Position numbers and translations under genes: made by a program
Assembly: GCF_001476285.1 (NCBI RefSeq)
Contig: NZ_LDRU01000015.1
Coordinates: forward strand, 1 to 37,945
Length of the DNA stretch: 37,945 nucleotides
Source of the DNA: Microbacterium testaceum
GTDB taxonomy: Bacteria; Actinomycetota; Actinomycetes; Actinomycetales; Microbacteriaceae
Reading direction: 5' to 3'
The notes under the pieces: model-generated
Told to the model about the DNA's origin: nothing
Seen by the model: the letters and a program-made list of their open reading frames with translations, nothing else
Database searches by the model: none
In this document: positions 28,984-36,842 of the stretch, in pieces
Layout of the letters: each line of letters opens with the position of its first letter
How positions within the stretch are numbered: position 1 is the first letter of the stretch

Positions 28984-28989
28984 TAGCGT
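28984..28989 (+). promoter_or_regulatory. -10-like box for leaderless carboxypeptidase transcript
   Basis: TAGCGT (TAnnnT) ends 6 bases before GTG 28996, with no ribosome site between. It lies back to back with the riboswitch promoter. Confidence 0.35.
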
Positions 28990-28995
28990 GGGCGG

Positions 28996-30657
28996 GTGCA
29001 CGAGCAGACTCCGGCCACGCGGCGCGCCGCGCGAGATTCCGCTGATCTGCGGGCCGACGAGGCGATGCCCTCGCCGGATCCGGCACCCGCGACGACGTCG
29101 GCGGACGTCCCGCTTCCCTCTGATGGAGCACCCGCGGCGGAGCTTCCGGACGCCCCCGCGGACGGCGCGAGTGCGGCGGGGCCCGCGCCCGAAGCCGGAT
29201 CGCAGCTCGCACCCGCCGCCTCCGCGCCGCAGCCCGCACCCACCGCGCCCGCGACGCCGCCGGAGCCCGGGCCCGCAGCATCCGCCCCCTCTCCGGCGCC
29301 GCAGCCGGATCCCACTTCGGCGGCCCTCGGCGCACTCGGGTGGGTCGACCCCGACGCGGCGGCTGCGCCCCGCCCGGCCCCCGCCTTCGTCGTCTCCGGC
29401 GCCACTGGACGCCCCGTCGATCTGCTCGCGGGTCGACGTCGTCGTCGCATCCTGCGTCCCGCGACGGTGGTCCCGACGATCCTCCTGATCCTGCTGATCG
29501 GCGCCTACACCGCCACGACGCTGCTGTGGCCACTGAACGCCGTGCAGCCCACGGTCACGCCCATCGCCCTCCAGCCCACGGCCGCGCCGCCCGCCGACCC
29601 CGCGTGGCCGGCGCAGGGCGAGGCCGCGATCGCTCTCGAGGGCGTGCCCGGCGAGCTGTCCTCGTCGGCGAGCGCGCCCGAGTCGATCGCCAGCATCACC
29701 AAGATCGTGACGGCACTCGTCGTCCTCGACCGGTTGCCGCTCAGCCCGGGCGAGCAGGGGCCGTCGTACGCGTTCACGCAGGCGGACAGCGCCGACTACT
29801 GGCAGTACCGCGCCCGCGGAGAGTCCTCGCTCGACGTTCCCGTCGACGGCAGCCTGACCGAGTTGCAGATGCTCCAGGGCATGCTGATCGCCTCGGCGAA
29901 CAACTACGCCCAGCGGCTGGCATCCGATCTCTTCCCCTCGAACGCGGACTTCGCCGCCGCGGCGAACACGTATCTCGCGGAACGCGGGATCACGGGCATC
30001 ACGATCGTGAACCCGACCGGGATCGAAGCCGGCAACACCGCGACCCCCGCGGCGCTCATCGCGCTCGCCGAGAAGGCCCTCGCGAATCCCGTGATCGCCG
30101 AGATCGTGCGAACGCCCGAGCTGACCCTGCCCGGCGCCGGGTCGTTCAAGAACGGCAACCCGCTGCTCGCCGATCCGGGCGTCGTCGGGGTGAAGACCGG
30201 AACCCTCGACGCGTGGAACCTTCTGTCGGCGAAGGATTTCACGATCGGCACGGTGACCGTCCGCGCGTACGCGGCGGTGCTGGGCCAGCCCGGACCGGAC
30301 GAACGCAACCAAGCGAGCCGCGACCTCTACGCGCGCATCGCCGAGGAGCTGCAGCCGCGACCCTCGGTGACCTCGGGCACCGTGATCGGCCGCGTCGAGA
30401 CGCTCTGGGGTCAGGAGTCGAACATCGTCACGACCGCGGACGCCACGGTCGTGCTGTGGAACAGCGCCGTCGCCGGGACCTCCACACGTTTCGACCTCGG
30501 AGACTCACGCGCGGCGGGCGACGACGTCGGCACGCTCACCGTGACGGGCCCGCTCAACACCGACACCGTCGACGCTCAGCTGACCGACACGATCGACCCG
30601 CCGGACCCGCTCTGGCGCCTCACGCACCCCCTCGATCTGTTCGGTCTGAACGAATGA
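28996..30657 (+). CDS. D-alanyl-D-alanine carboxypeptidase (penicillin-binding, S11-like) with long N-terminal tail
   Basis: This 553-residue serine carboxypeptidase has the three active-site motifs of penicillin-binding proteins in order: SITK (nucleophile S233, K236), SAN (S300-N302) and KTGT (K400). It trims the terminal D-Ala of peptidoglycan stem peptides outside the cell. A single membrane helix at about residues 160-180 ('TILLILLIGAYTATTLLW') would anchor it with the catalytic part outside. The first ~150 residues are Ala/Pro-rich, low-complexity, and should lie in the cytoplasm. The C-terminal ~110 residues form a beta-rich domain. GTG start with leaderless promoter. The stop codon overlaps the next ATG (ATGA), so it is co-expressed with a GntR regulator. 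Confidence 0.9.
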   Translation: MHEQTPATRRAARDSADLRADEAMPSPDPAPATTSADVPLPSDGAPAAELPDAPADGASAAGPAPEAGSQLAPAASAPQPAPTAPATPPEPGPAASAPSPAPQPDPTSAALGALGWVDPDAAAAPRPAPAFVVSGATGRPVDLLAGRRRRRILRPATVVPTILLILLIGAYTATTLLWPLNAVQPTVTPIALQPTAAPPADPAWPAQGEAAIALEGVPGELSSSASAPESIASITKIVTALVVLDRLPLSPGEQGPSYAFTQADSADYWQYRARGESSLDVPVDGSLTELQMLQGMLIASANNYAQRLASDLFPSNADFAAAANTYLAERGITGITIVNPTGIEAGNTATPAALIALAEKALANPVIAEIVRTPELTLPGAGSFKNGNPLLADPGVVGVKTGTLDAWNLLSAKDFTIGTVTVRAYAAVLGQPGPDERNQASRDLYARIAEELQPRPSVTSGTVIGRVETLWGQESNIVTTADATVVLWNSAVAGTSTRFDLGDSRAAGDDVGTLTVTGPLNTDTVDAQLTDTIDPPDPLWRLTHPLDLFGLNE

Positions 30658-31019
30658 GCGGCATGGACATCCGAGTGGATGCCACCTCCCCGACGCCGCC
30701 CTACGAGCAGGTGCGGGCGCAGATCATCGCCGGCATCGAGAACGGGTCGACGGTCGCGGGCACGCGCCTGCCCCCGGTGCGGACGCTCGCGACCGACCTG
30801 GGCCTCGCGGCGAACACCGTCGCCCGCGCGTACAAGGAGCTCGAGGAAGCGGGCTACGTCGAAACGCGCGGCCGCGCCGGCACGGTCGTGCGCGGCACGG
30901 ACTCCGCGTCGGCGCGCGCGGCGGAGGCGGCGCGCGCCTACGCCGACACCGTCCGTCGTCTGGGCATCGCGCCCGACGACGCGGTGGAGTTGGTGCGGGC
31001 GGCGCTGGCGGACGGTTAG
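30654..31019 (+). CDS. GntR-family regulator, YtrA subfamily
   Basis: This 121-residue protein has a winged helix-turn-helix: 'PPYEQVRAQIIAGIENG' followed by 'GTRLPPVRTLATDLGLAANTVARAYKELEEAGYVETRGRAGTVV'. A short helical C-terminus (~40 residues) is too small for ligand binding, as in YtrA regulators, where it serves dimerisation. YtrA genes usually precede ABC transporter genes and respond to cell-envelope stress. Here none follows and the partner is a cell-wall carboxypeptidase, translationally coupled by ATGA. Start could also be ATG 30663. It may autoregulate the pair. Confidence 0.9.
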   Translation: MSGMDIRVDATSPTPPYEQVRAQIIAGIENGSTVAGTRLPPVRTLATDLGLAANTVARAYKELEEAGYVETRGRAGTVVRGTDSASARAAEAARAYADTVRRLGIAPDDAVELVRAALADG

Positions 31020-31118
31020 CCGCCGGGGCGCTTTGGCGTGTGCAGCGTCGGCGCTCGCCGCGTCGGCGTGTGCGGCCTCGGTGCTTGCGGCGTCGGCGCG
31101 GGGCGCCGAGCTCGGGCG

Positions 31119-31181
31119 ATAAACGCCGTTCGCTCACATAAACACGCTCTCCACGCGTTTCTGCGCGCGAATCGCGTTTAT
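31119..31181. repeat. 63-base palindromic repeat, copy 3
   Basis: Same family and exact length as 5195-5257 and 12342-12404, with ATAAACGC and GCGTTTAT ends. It lies in the 310-base gap between the regulator gene and thiM. The remainder of the gap is a G+C-rich stretch without features, then the promoter and riboswitch. Confidence 0.85.
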
Positions 31182-31236
31182 GGATGCCACGGCCACCACG
31201 CCCCCGCCTCGCACCCGAGCGCCGGGACGGCTGTGC

Positions 31237-31242
31237 TACCGT
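31237..31242 (+). promoter_or_regulatory. -10 box upstream of the thiM riboswitch
   Basis: TACCGT, preceded by TGC (extended -10 pattern), lies 10 bases before the aptamer. No clear -35 box. Confidence 0.45.
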
Positions 31243-31252
31243 CGCCCGCAGT

Positions 31253-31324
31253 GACACGGGGTGCCCGCCAGGGCTGAGAACACACCCGTCGAACCTGATC
31301 TAGTTCGTACTAGCGAAGGGATGT
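31253..31324 (+). promoter_or_regulatory. TPP (THI-element) riboswitch controlling thiM-thiE-thiD/tenA
   Basis: Conserved parts in order: ACGGGGTGCC (31256-31265), AGGGCTGAGA (31270-31279), ACCCGTCGAACCTGATCTAG (31283-31302) and GCGAAGGGATG (31313-31323). The AAGGGA at the 3' end is also the ribosome site, 8 bases before ATG 31330. With no terminator present, translational control by TPP is expected. Confidence 0.95.
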
Positions 31325-31329
31325 CGCGA

Positions 31330-32139
31330 ATGGTCGTTCGCACGTCGTCGTCTCCGTCCGCCCCCGCGGAAGCCCACACTCAAGCCCTCGCGCTCCTGCG
31401 CGAGACGTCGCCGCTCACGCAGTGCATCACCAACGCGGTGGTGACGAACTTCACCGCCAACGCGCTCCTCGCCCTCGGCGCGGCGCCCGCCATGTGCGAC
31501 ATCCCCGGCGAAGCGGGCATGTTCGCGCGGATCGCCGGCGGCGTGCTCGTCAACCTCGGCACCCCCACCGCCGAGCAGCGCGACGCCGCCCGCGAAGCCG
31601 TGTCAGCCGGCACGCCGTGGGTGCTCGACCCCGTCGCGGTGGGCGCCCTCCCCGTCCGCACCGCACTCGCGCACGAGGTGCTCGACGCGCGGCCCGCGAT
31701 CATTCGCGGCAACGCCTCCGAGATCCTCGCTCTGGCCGGCGCGGGCTCGGGCGGGCGCGGGGTCGATACGACCGACGCCGCCGACGACGCCCTCGACGCG
31801 GCCCGCACCCTCGCTGTCCGCACCGGTGGCACGGTCGCCGTGTCGGGCGAGACGGACCTCATCGTGGATGCCACCCGCACGGCCCGAGTCCCCGGCGGCA
31901 GCGCCCTGCTCACCAAGGTCACCGGCGGCGGGTGCGCGCTCGGCGCGGCGATGGCCGCTTTCGCGGCGGTCGCGGAGCCGTTCGAGGCCGCGACCGCGGC
32001 GAGCGCCGTCTGGGCCGTGGCGTCGGAGCGGGCGGCATCCGGAGCCCGAGGACCGGGGTCGTTCGCCGTCGCCTTCCTCGACGAGCTGGCCGCCATCGAG
32101 CCCGCAGATCTCCGCGACCGGGTGGAGCTCCCGCGATGA
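31330..32139 (+). CDS. thiM: Hydroxyethylthiazole kinase
   Basis: This 269-residue ThiM phosphorylates salvaged 4-methyl-5-(2-hydroxyethyl)thiazole. Signatures are '[25 protein letters not shown]' near the N-terminus, '[14 protein letters not shown]', '[14 protein letters not shown]', and the catalytic '[12 protein letters not shown]' with Cys in the ribokinase-like anion hole. ATG 31330 is preferred to ATG 31321 because the latter lies inside the riboswitch ribosome site. The 4-base overlap with thiE shows a salvage operon. Confidence 0.96.
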   Translation: MVVRTSSSPSAPAEAHTQALALLRETSPLTQCITNAVVTNFTANALLALGAAPAMCDIPGEAGMFARIAGGVLVNLGTPTAEQRDAAREAVSAGTPWVLDPVAVGALPVRTALAHEVLDARPAIIRGNASEILALAGAGSGGRGVDTTDAADDALDAARTLAVRTGGTVAVSGETDLIVDATRTARVPGGSALLTKVTGGGCALGAAMAAFAAVAEPFEAATAASAVWAVASERAASGARGPGSFAVAFLDELAAIEPADLRDRVELPR

Positions 32140-32771
32140 CCGACCTCTCCCTGCACCTCGTGACCGACCACCGCGTGCCGTTCTCGCGGCTGCGCGACAT
32201 CGTCGACCAGGCCGTCGACGCGGGCGTCACGGTCGTCCAGCTGCGCGACAAGGTCGCGACCGGCGGCGAGCTCTACGCCCGCGCTCTCGACCTCGCGGAC
32301 GTCATCGCGGGCCGATGCGCCTTTGTCGTCGACGACCGCCTCGACATCGTGCTGGCCGCGCGAGCGAACGGCGCCCGCGTCGACGGCATCCACCTCGGGC
32401 AGAGCGACCTCCCCGTCGACATCGCACGCACCCTGCTCGGCCCCGACGCGCTCGTCGGCTGGACCGCGAACACGCCCGCTCATCTTGCCGCCGCCGCAGC
32501 CTTCCCCGACGGCACGCTCGACTACCTGGGTGTGGGTGTCATCCGCGCCACCGCGACGAAACCCGACCACCCACGACCGCTCGGCGTCGACGGATTCGCC
32601 GAGCTCGCGGCATCCACCGTCCTGCCGTGCGTCGCGATCGGCGGCATCGACGTCGACGACGTCGGCCCCCTGCGCCGTGCGGGAGCTGCGGGTGTCGCCG
32701 TCGTCTCCGCCGTGTGCGCGGCCGACGATCCCGGCGCGGTCGTGCGCGCGCTCCGGGCGGCCGCCGCATGA
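32136..32771 (+). CDS. thiE: Thiamine-phosphate synthase
   Basis: This 211-residue TIM-barrel enzyme joins HMP-pyrophosphate and thiazole phosphate into thiamin phosphate. 'VTVVQLRDK' and '[31 protein letters not shown]' are the ThiE phosphate/Mg-binding stretches. '[15 protein letters not shown]' and '[28 protein letters not shown]' complete the barrel. Family members read 'GPxxPTxTK' at the middle site; here it is 'GVIRATATK'. ATGA overlaps on both sides place it in the middle of the operon. Confidence 0.95.
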   Translation: MTDLSLHLVTDHRVPFSRLRDIVDQAVDAGVTVVQLRDKVATGGELYARALDLADVIAGRCAFVVDDRLDIVLAARANGARVDGIHLGQSDLPVDIARTLLGPDALVGWTANTPAHLAAAAAFPDGTLDYLGVGVIRATATKPDHPRPLGVDGFAELAASTVLPCVAIGGIDVDDVGPLRRAGAAGVAVVSAVCAADDPGAVVRALRAAAA

Positions 32772-34207
32772 TCCCCCGCGTCCTCAGCATCGCGGGCACC
32801 GACCCGACCGGGGGTGCCGGCATCCAGGCCGACCTCAGCGCGATCGCCGCGTTCGGCGGTTACGGCATGGCGGCCGTCACCGCGCTCGTCGCCCAGAACA
32901 CCCTCGGCGTGCGCGAGGTGCACGTGCCTCCCCCGGGATTCCTCGACGCGCAGTTGCGCGCGGTCAGCGACGACGTCGTCATCGACGCGGTGAAGATCGG
33001 GATGCTCGGCTCCGCCGACGTCGTGGCGACCGTCGACGCATGGCTGTCCGCCGTGCGTCCACCGCTCGTCGTCCTCGACCCCGTCATGGTCGCGACCAGC
33101 GGCGACCGCCTCCTCGAGGGCGACGCCGAAGCCGCGGTCCGCGAACTCTGCCGACGCGCCGACCTCGTCACGCCCAACCTGCCCGAGCTCGCCGTCCTCG
33201 TCGGCGAACCGCTCGCCCGCACCTGGGACGCCGCCGTCGCCCAGGCCCGGACGCTCGCCACGCGCGCCGACACCACCGTCCTCCTGAAGGGCGGACACCT
33301 CGACGGCGAACAGAGCCCGGATGCCATCGTCGACACGCTCGGCGTCCACCCGGTGACCGGCCCGCGCGTCGCCACCCGCCACACACACGGCACCGGCTGC
33401 TCGCTGTCGTCCGCCATGGCGACCCTCGCCGCGCACGGCCTGTCGTGGCCCGACGCCCTGGTGCGCGCCAAGCGCTGGCTCACCGGCGCCCTCGAGCACG
33501 CCGACGAGCTCCACGTCGGCCGGGGCAACGGTCCCATCGACCGCCTGCACGAGCTTCGCCCGCACATCGACCTGGGCCGTTCGTGGAGCGCGCAGCGCTG
33601 GGATGCCACCGCCTCGACCCGCGCCGACGTCGACGCGTGCGCGTTCGTCCGAGGACTGGCATCCGGGAACCTCGATCGCGACGCCTTCACCTGGTACCTC
33701 GGCCAAGACCTGCTGTACCTCCGTGAGTACGCGCGCGTGCTCGCCCGAGCCGCCGCGCTCGCCCCCACCGTCGATGAGCAGCGCTTCTGGGCGGCCGCGT
33801 CCGTGTCGTGCCTCGAGGAGGAGGCGGCGCTGCACCAGTCGCACGTCGATCCGGGGAACCTGGAGCCCGCGGCATCCACCCTCGACTACACCGAGCACCT
33901 GCACGCCGCGTCGGCCGCGGGCTCGTACGCGGTCCTGGTCGCCGCGATCCTGCCGTGCTTCGTGCTCTACACCGACATCGGCGTCCGCTGGCGCGGCACG
34001 TTCGAGGCCGATCATCCCTACGCCGACTGGCTCACCGCCTACGGCGACGAGAGGTTCGAGGCCTCGTCGGCCACCGCCGCCCGGATCACGGATGCCGCCG
34101 CAAGAGCGGCCACCCCTGACGTCCGGGCCGCGATGGCCGCAGCCTACGACCGCTCGATGGCGCTCGAACTCGCGTTCTTCGACGCGCCGCTCCGGCAGCG
34201 GTCGTGA
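32768..34207 (+). CDS. thiD: Fusion of HMP(-P) kinase ThiD and aminopyrimidine aminohydrolase TenA
   Basis: This 479-residue bifunctional protein has two enzymes in series. ThiD (about 1-265): 'LSIAGTDPTGGAGIQADL', 'VDAWLSAVRPPLVVLDPVMVATSGDRLL' and the catalytic 'HTHGTGCSLSSA'. It phosphorylates hydroxymethylpyrimidine twice. TenA (about 280-479): 'FTWYLGQDLLYLREYARVL', nucleophile Cys C397 in 'AAILPCFVLYTDIG', and C-terminal Glu E467 in 'ALELAFFDAP'. The Cys-plus-Glu pair marks the TenA_C type that deaminates aminopyrimidine breakdown products to HMP. The fusion would hand HMP from one domain to the other. It lies under the upstream TPP riboswitch. No ThiC or ThiG is present here, so the locus is salvage-only. 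Confidence 0.95.
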   Translation: MIPRVLSIAGTDPTGGAGIQADLSAIAAFGGYGMAAVTALVAQNTLGVREVHVPPPGFLDAQLRAVSDDVVIDAVKIGMLGSADVVATVDAWLSAVRPPLVVLDPVMVATSGDRLLEGDAEAAVRELCRRADLVTPNLPELAVLVGEPLARTWDAAVAQARTLATRADTTVLLKGGHLDGEQSPDAIVDTLGVHPVTGPRVATRHTHGTGCSLSSAMATLAAHGLSWPDALVRAKRWLTGALEHADELHVGRGNGPIDRLHELRPHIDLGRSWSAQRWDATASTRADVDACAFVRGLASGNLDRDAFTWYLGQDLLYLREYARVLARAAALAPTVDEQRFWAAASVSCLEEEAALHQSHVDPGNLEPAASTLDYTEHLHAASAAGSYAVLVAAILPCFVLYTDIGVRWRGTFEADHPYADWLTAYGDERFEASSATAARITDAAARAATPDVRAAMAAAYDRSMALELAFFDAPLRQRS

Positions 34208-34220
34208 ACGCGCGGGCGGG

Positions 34221-34391
34221 TCACCCGCTCTTGCGGCGGAACTCCCGCTTGGTCACGGCGGCGTGCGTCCCTTGCACCGCGGAGTTGCCGTCGAGGTGCG
34301 CCTGCCCCGCGCGCTGCTGACCGTTCTTCTTCTCGAGCGCCTCACGGAACTTGCGCTTCATGTCGTCGGAGGGGGTCTCGTCGGTACTCAT
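34221..34391 (-). CDS. DUF5302-family small protein
   Basis: A 56-residue protein starting MSTDETPSDDMKRKFREALE and ending VTKREFRRKSG. The composition is highly charged, with the middle 'KKNGQQRAGQAHLDGNSAVQG'. It matches the DUF5302 pattern known from small actinobacterial proteins of unknown function. ATG 34391 is preceded by GGGTGGGGA. It converges on the thiD/tenA gene with a 13-base gap and seems monocistronic. No membrane or secretion signal. Confidence 0.85.
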   Translation of the reverse strand: MSTDETPSDDMKRKFREALEKKNGQQRAGQAHLDGNSAVQGTHAAVTKREFRRKSG

Positions 34392-34431
34392 GTCCCCACC
34401 CTAGGCATGCCCCCGACGGCGCGCGAGGCCG

Positions 34432-35367
34432 TCAGACGTGACGGACCCGCTGCTGCAGGCGCGTGCGGATGTCGAACAGCTCCGTGCCGCCGACCTCTCG
34501 CGCGCCCGGGATCCCGCGCCGCAGCAGGGTCGTCAACGCGCTGCGCGTCACGAGCGCAACCGGCGTCCCCCGCACCTTGCCGAGGTCGGTGATCGCATCG
34601 AGAACCGCATCGTCGGGCAGCACCACGATCGCCCCGCTGAAGCGCACCCCGGCCGACCGCGCGACGACCCGGGCGCGCGACACGAGCTGCGTCACGGGCG
34701 ATCCGATCACGTTCGCGCCCGAGATCTCACCGCGCCGAACACCCACCGGGCCGCCGAAGTCCTCGCTCAGCATCGCGTACAGCCCGCTCGGGCCGAGCAC
34801 GAGGTGGTCGATCTTCTGCTCGGGGTCGCGCCCGTCGCGATCGGCGAACACGTCGTGCCACACGGTGTAGCCCATGCCGAGCTCGGACACGAGGCGCGCC
34901 GTCTCCTCCTCGGCGAGCGCATCGGCGAGGATGTGTCGGATCTCCGGCGGCGCGGAGCGCACGAGGGCCGGGTCGTAGGGATCGGCGATGTCGACCCCGC
35001 GCCCCACCCACTCGCGGATCAACGTCAGATACCGCTCGCGCCGCCAGCCGCCGGGCTGCCCGTGCGACCGCGCGCGAGGGCGCGTGTCAGCGGGTCGGGA
35101 GGGCGTGGATGCCGTCGCCCCGCCGCTCCACTCGCCCGGGGCCGATCCGCGGCCACGGTCGTAGGCCGCGCGAGCCTCGGGCGTTCCGACGAGCTCCCAC
35201 GCACGCTGCACCTGGACGAACAGCGCCGCGTCGCCGCCGGTGTCGGGGTGCGTCTCGCGCAGGCGCGCGCGATAGGCGCGACGGAGCGCTTCGTCGTCGA
35301 CGTCGACCGTCACGCGAAGCACCTCGTAGGCCGAGACCGACATCGGGCTGTCGAACACCTGCGTCAT
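34432..35367 (-). CDS. J-domain protein with NERD-like nuclease-related C-terminal part
   Basis: This 311-residue protein begins with a compact DnaJ domain (about 10-70). HPD is at residues 40-42, in 'RLRETHPDTGGDAALFVQVQRAWE'. A ~45-residue low-complexity linker follows. The C-terminal part (about 165-311) includes 'EQKIDHLVLGPSGLYAMLSEDFGG', which resembles the 'IDHLVVGPSGVF' core of NERD domains, and a later 'VRFSGAIVVLPDDAVL'. The zinc finger and G/F region of true DnaJ are absent. It may recruit Hsp70 to an unknown target, or act in DNA/RNA processing. Which domain is active is not clear. Start ATG 35367; ATG 35343 is possible. An 8-base-pair hairpin (35374-35393) lies just upstream. Confidence 0.8.
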   Translation of the reverse strand: MTQVFDSPMSVSAYEVLRVTVDVDDEALRRAYRARLRETHPDTGGDAALFVQVQRAWELVGTPEARAAYDRGRGSAPGEWSGGATASTPSRPADTRPRARSHGQPGGWRRERYLTLIREWVGRGVDIADPYDPALVRSAPPEIRHILADALAEEETARLVSELGMGYTVWHDVFADRDGRDPEQKIDHLVLGPSGLYAMLSEDFGGPVGVRRGEISGANVIGSPVTQLVSRARVVARSAGVRFSGAIVVLPDDAVLDAITDLGKVRGTPVALVTRSALTTLLRRGIPGAREVGGTELFDIRTRLQQRVRHV

Positions 35368-35453
35368 CCGTTCCGCCGCGCGCGTGCGCGGCGTCTCTCA
35401 GGCTAACGCGCCGCACCTGTGCACGGCCTCGGGCGCCGCGTGACGCGAGCCGC

Positions 35454-35984
35454 TCAGCCGCGCTTCTCGTTGCGCCGCGCGTAGGCCGCGGCATCCCGAC
35501 TCGACAGGGCGAGCAGCACGAGGATGTCGAGCGCGAGCGTCACCAGCGTGGTCCCGACCGTGATCTCGTCACCCACGTTCCACCAGCTCACGAACGCCGC
35601 GACGATCGAGATCGTCGACACGATCATCACGATGACCCGCGCCGCATTGCTGCCCCAGAGCAGCAGGATGCCGAACACGAGCTGCACGAGGAACACGACG
35701 ATGAGCACCCCGATGAAGGTCTCGGTCGACAGGCCGAGATCCTCGATGGTGTCTTCCGCGGGGATGGTGTTGTCACCGTTCGCGAAACCCGCGAAGGCGC
35801 GCAGCCACGGCGGCAGCCCGAACAGCACCGCCGCGCCCCACACGGCGCCCGAGAGTGCACGCAGCAGCACGAGCACTCCCCCGGCGACAGTCGCCGCGGG
35901 GCGCCGCATCCGCGGGTTGCGCTCCCCCGGAACCGCGAGGGGCTCGAACGCCGCCCGCTTGCGCGGCTGCCGGCGACCGCTCAC
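35454..35984 (-). CDS. Small multi-pass membrane protein of unknown function
   Basis: This 176-residue protein has a basic N-terminus (GRRQPRKR) and four hydrophobic segments (about 35-55, 85-110, 115-135, 140-160). A short acidic extracytoplasmic loop 'FANGDNTIPAEDTIEDLG' lies between the first two. No family is recognised beyond a generic actinobacterial membrane-protein look. GTG 35984 overlaps the stop codon of the LssY-C gene (GTGA), so it is made with it. A long open frame continues upstream but is antisense-like shadow of the neighbour. Confidence 0.75.
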   Translation of the reverse strand: MSGRRQPRKRAAFEPLAVPGERNPRMRRPAATVAGGVLVLLRALSGAVWGAAVLFGLPPWLRAFAGFANGDNTIPAEDTIEDLGLSTETFIGVLIVVFLVQLVFGILLLWGSNAARVIVMIVSTISIVAAFVSWWNVGDEITVGTTLVTLALDILVLLALSSRDAAAYARRNEKRG

Positions 35985-36835
35985 GGCTCGACCCCGGCGT
36001 CGATGGAGCCTCGGGGCACGGCATCCGGAATCCGCACCGCGCGCACGTCGAGGATCGGCAGGTCGCCGTCGGTCGTGATGCTGTCGCCCCCGCCGTTCCG
36101 CGAGTGGTACCCGGTCGCGAAGTCGCGGATCACGTCGACCTCCACCCCGGCCACCGCCATGAGGCTGGCGACGATGTGGTCGCGTTCGATGTCGGTGTCG
36201 GCGTCGATGCGGTGCGTGACCTGGAGCGTGAAGAGCGAGAGCCCGACCGCACGGTCGAAAGTGCCGGCCGCGAGCCAGTCGACCCGACGTCCGCCCGGCA
36301 GCAGCCACCCGTCGGGGCACTGCCAGAAGCGGACGTGATGCCGCTTCGCCGGCGAACCGGCGACCTCCTGCTGGTAGGCGAGGTCCTGCATGCGCCCGAA
36401 GAGGAACAGTGGACTCACCGGAGCCGTCGGATAGCTGCGTCGCCGCAGCGTCGACGCGATGATCCGCCACGACGACCTCCAGCCGACGGGGTCGGCGGCG
36501 ATCCATCCGGCCTCGGCCATCGCGCGCTCGATCTGTTCCCGCTCGCCGAGCACGGCCAGGTTGACCGGGTCGCCGAGCAGCCCGTCCGAGGTGCGCGTGC
36601 GCCCCATGAAGTAGTCCGGCACGTAGATCGCCGTGAGGATGCGATGAAGGCGCGGCAGCACCAGATAGGCGAGCAGCGCCCAGAACGCCACCGCCAACAC
36701 CACACCCGCCCAGCCGACCTGGAACGCCTGCGTGAAGCTCAGGTACGCGAGCCAGATCGCGGCGAGACCGGCGAACACGAAGAAGAATCCGTCGAGCAGA
36801 CGCCCGATCGACCATCTTCGTGTCCGGCGGGTCAT
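35981..36835 (-). CDS. LssY-C domain membrane protein
   Basis: This 284-residue protein has two N-terminal hydrophobic segments (about 15-37 and 42-64). A soluble LssY C-terminal domain follows, with 'GDPVNLAVLGEREQIERAMAEAGW', 'SPLFLFGRMQDLAYQQEV' and 'KRHHVRFWQCP' as its markers. The domain's function is not established; it is named for the Legionella LssY protein from a secretion-associated locus. ATG 36835 lies 7 bases after the hydrolase stop codon, so the hydrolase, this gene and the small membrane protein form one operon. No evidence ties the latter two to CoA metabolism. Confidence 0.85.
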   Translation of the reverse strand: MTRRTRRWSIGRLLDGFFFVFAGLAAIWLAYLSFTQAFQVGWAGVVLAVAFWALLAYLVLPRLHRILTAIYVPDYFMGRTRTSDGLLGDPVNLAVLGEREQIERAMAEAGWIAADPVGWRSSWRIIASTLRRRSYPTAPVSPLFLFGRMQDLAYQQEVAGSPAKRHHVRFWQCPDGWLLPGGRRVDWLAAGTFDRAVGLSLFTLQVTHRIDADTDIERDHIVASLMAVAGVEVDVIRDFATGYHSRNGGGDSITTDGDLPILDVRAVRIPDAVPRGSIDAGVEP

Positions 36836-36842
36836 GGGCGTC

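Noticed and set aside
35374..35393. 8-base-pair CGCCGCGC/GCGCGGCG hairpin upstream of the J-domain gene as a regulatory element
   Set aside because: A single GC-alternating hairpin is unremarkable in such DNA. It may only terminate the preceding transcript weakly.
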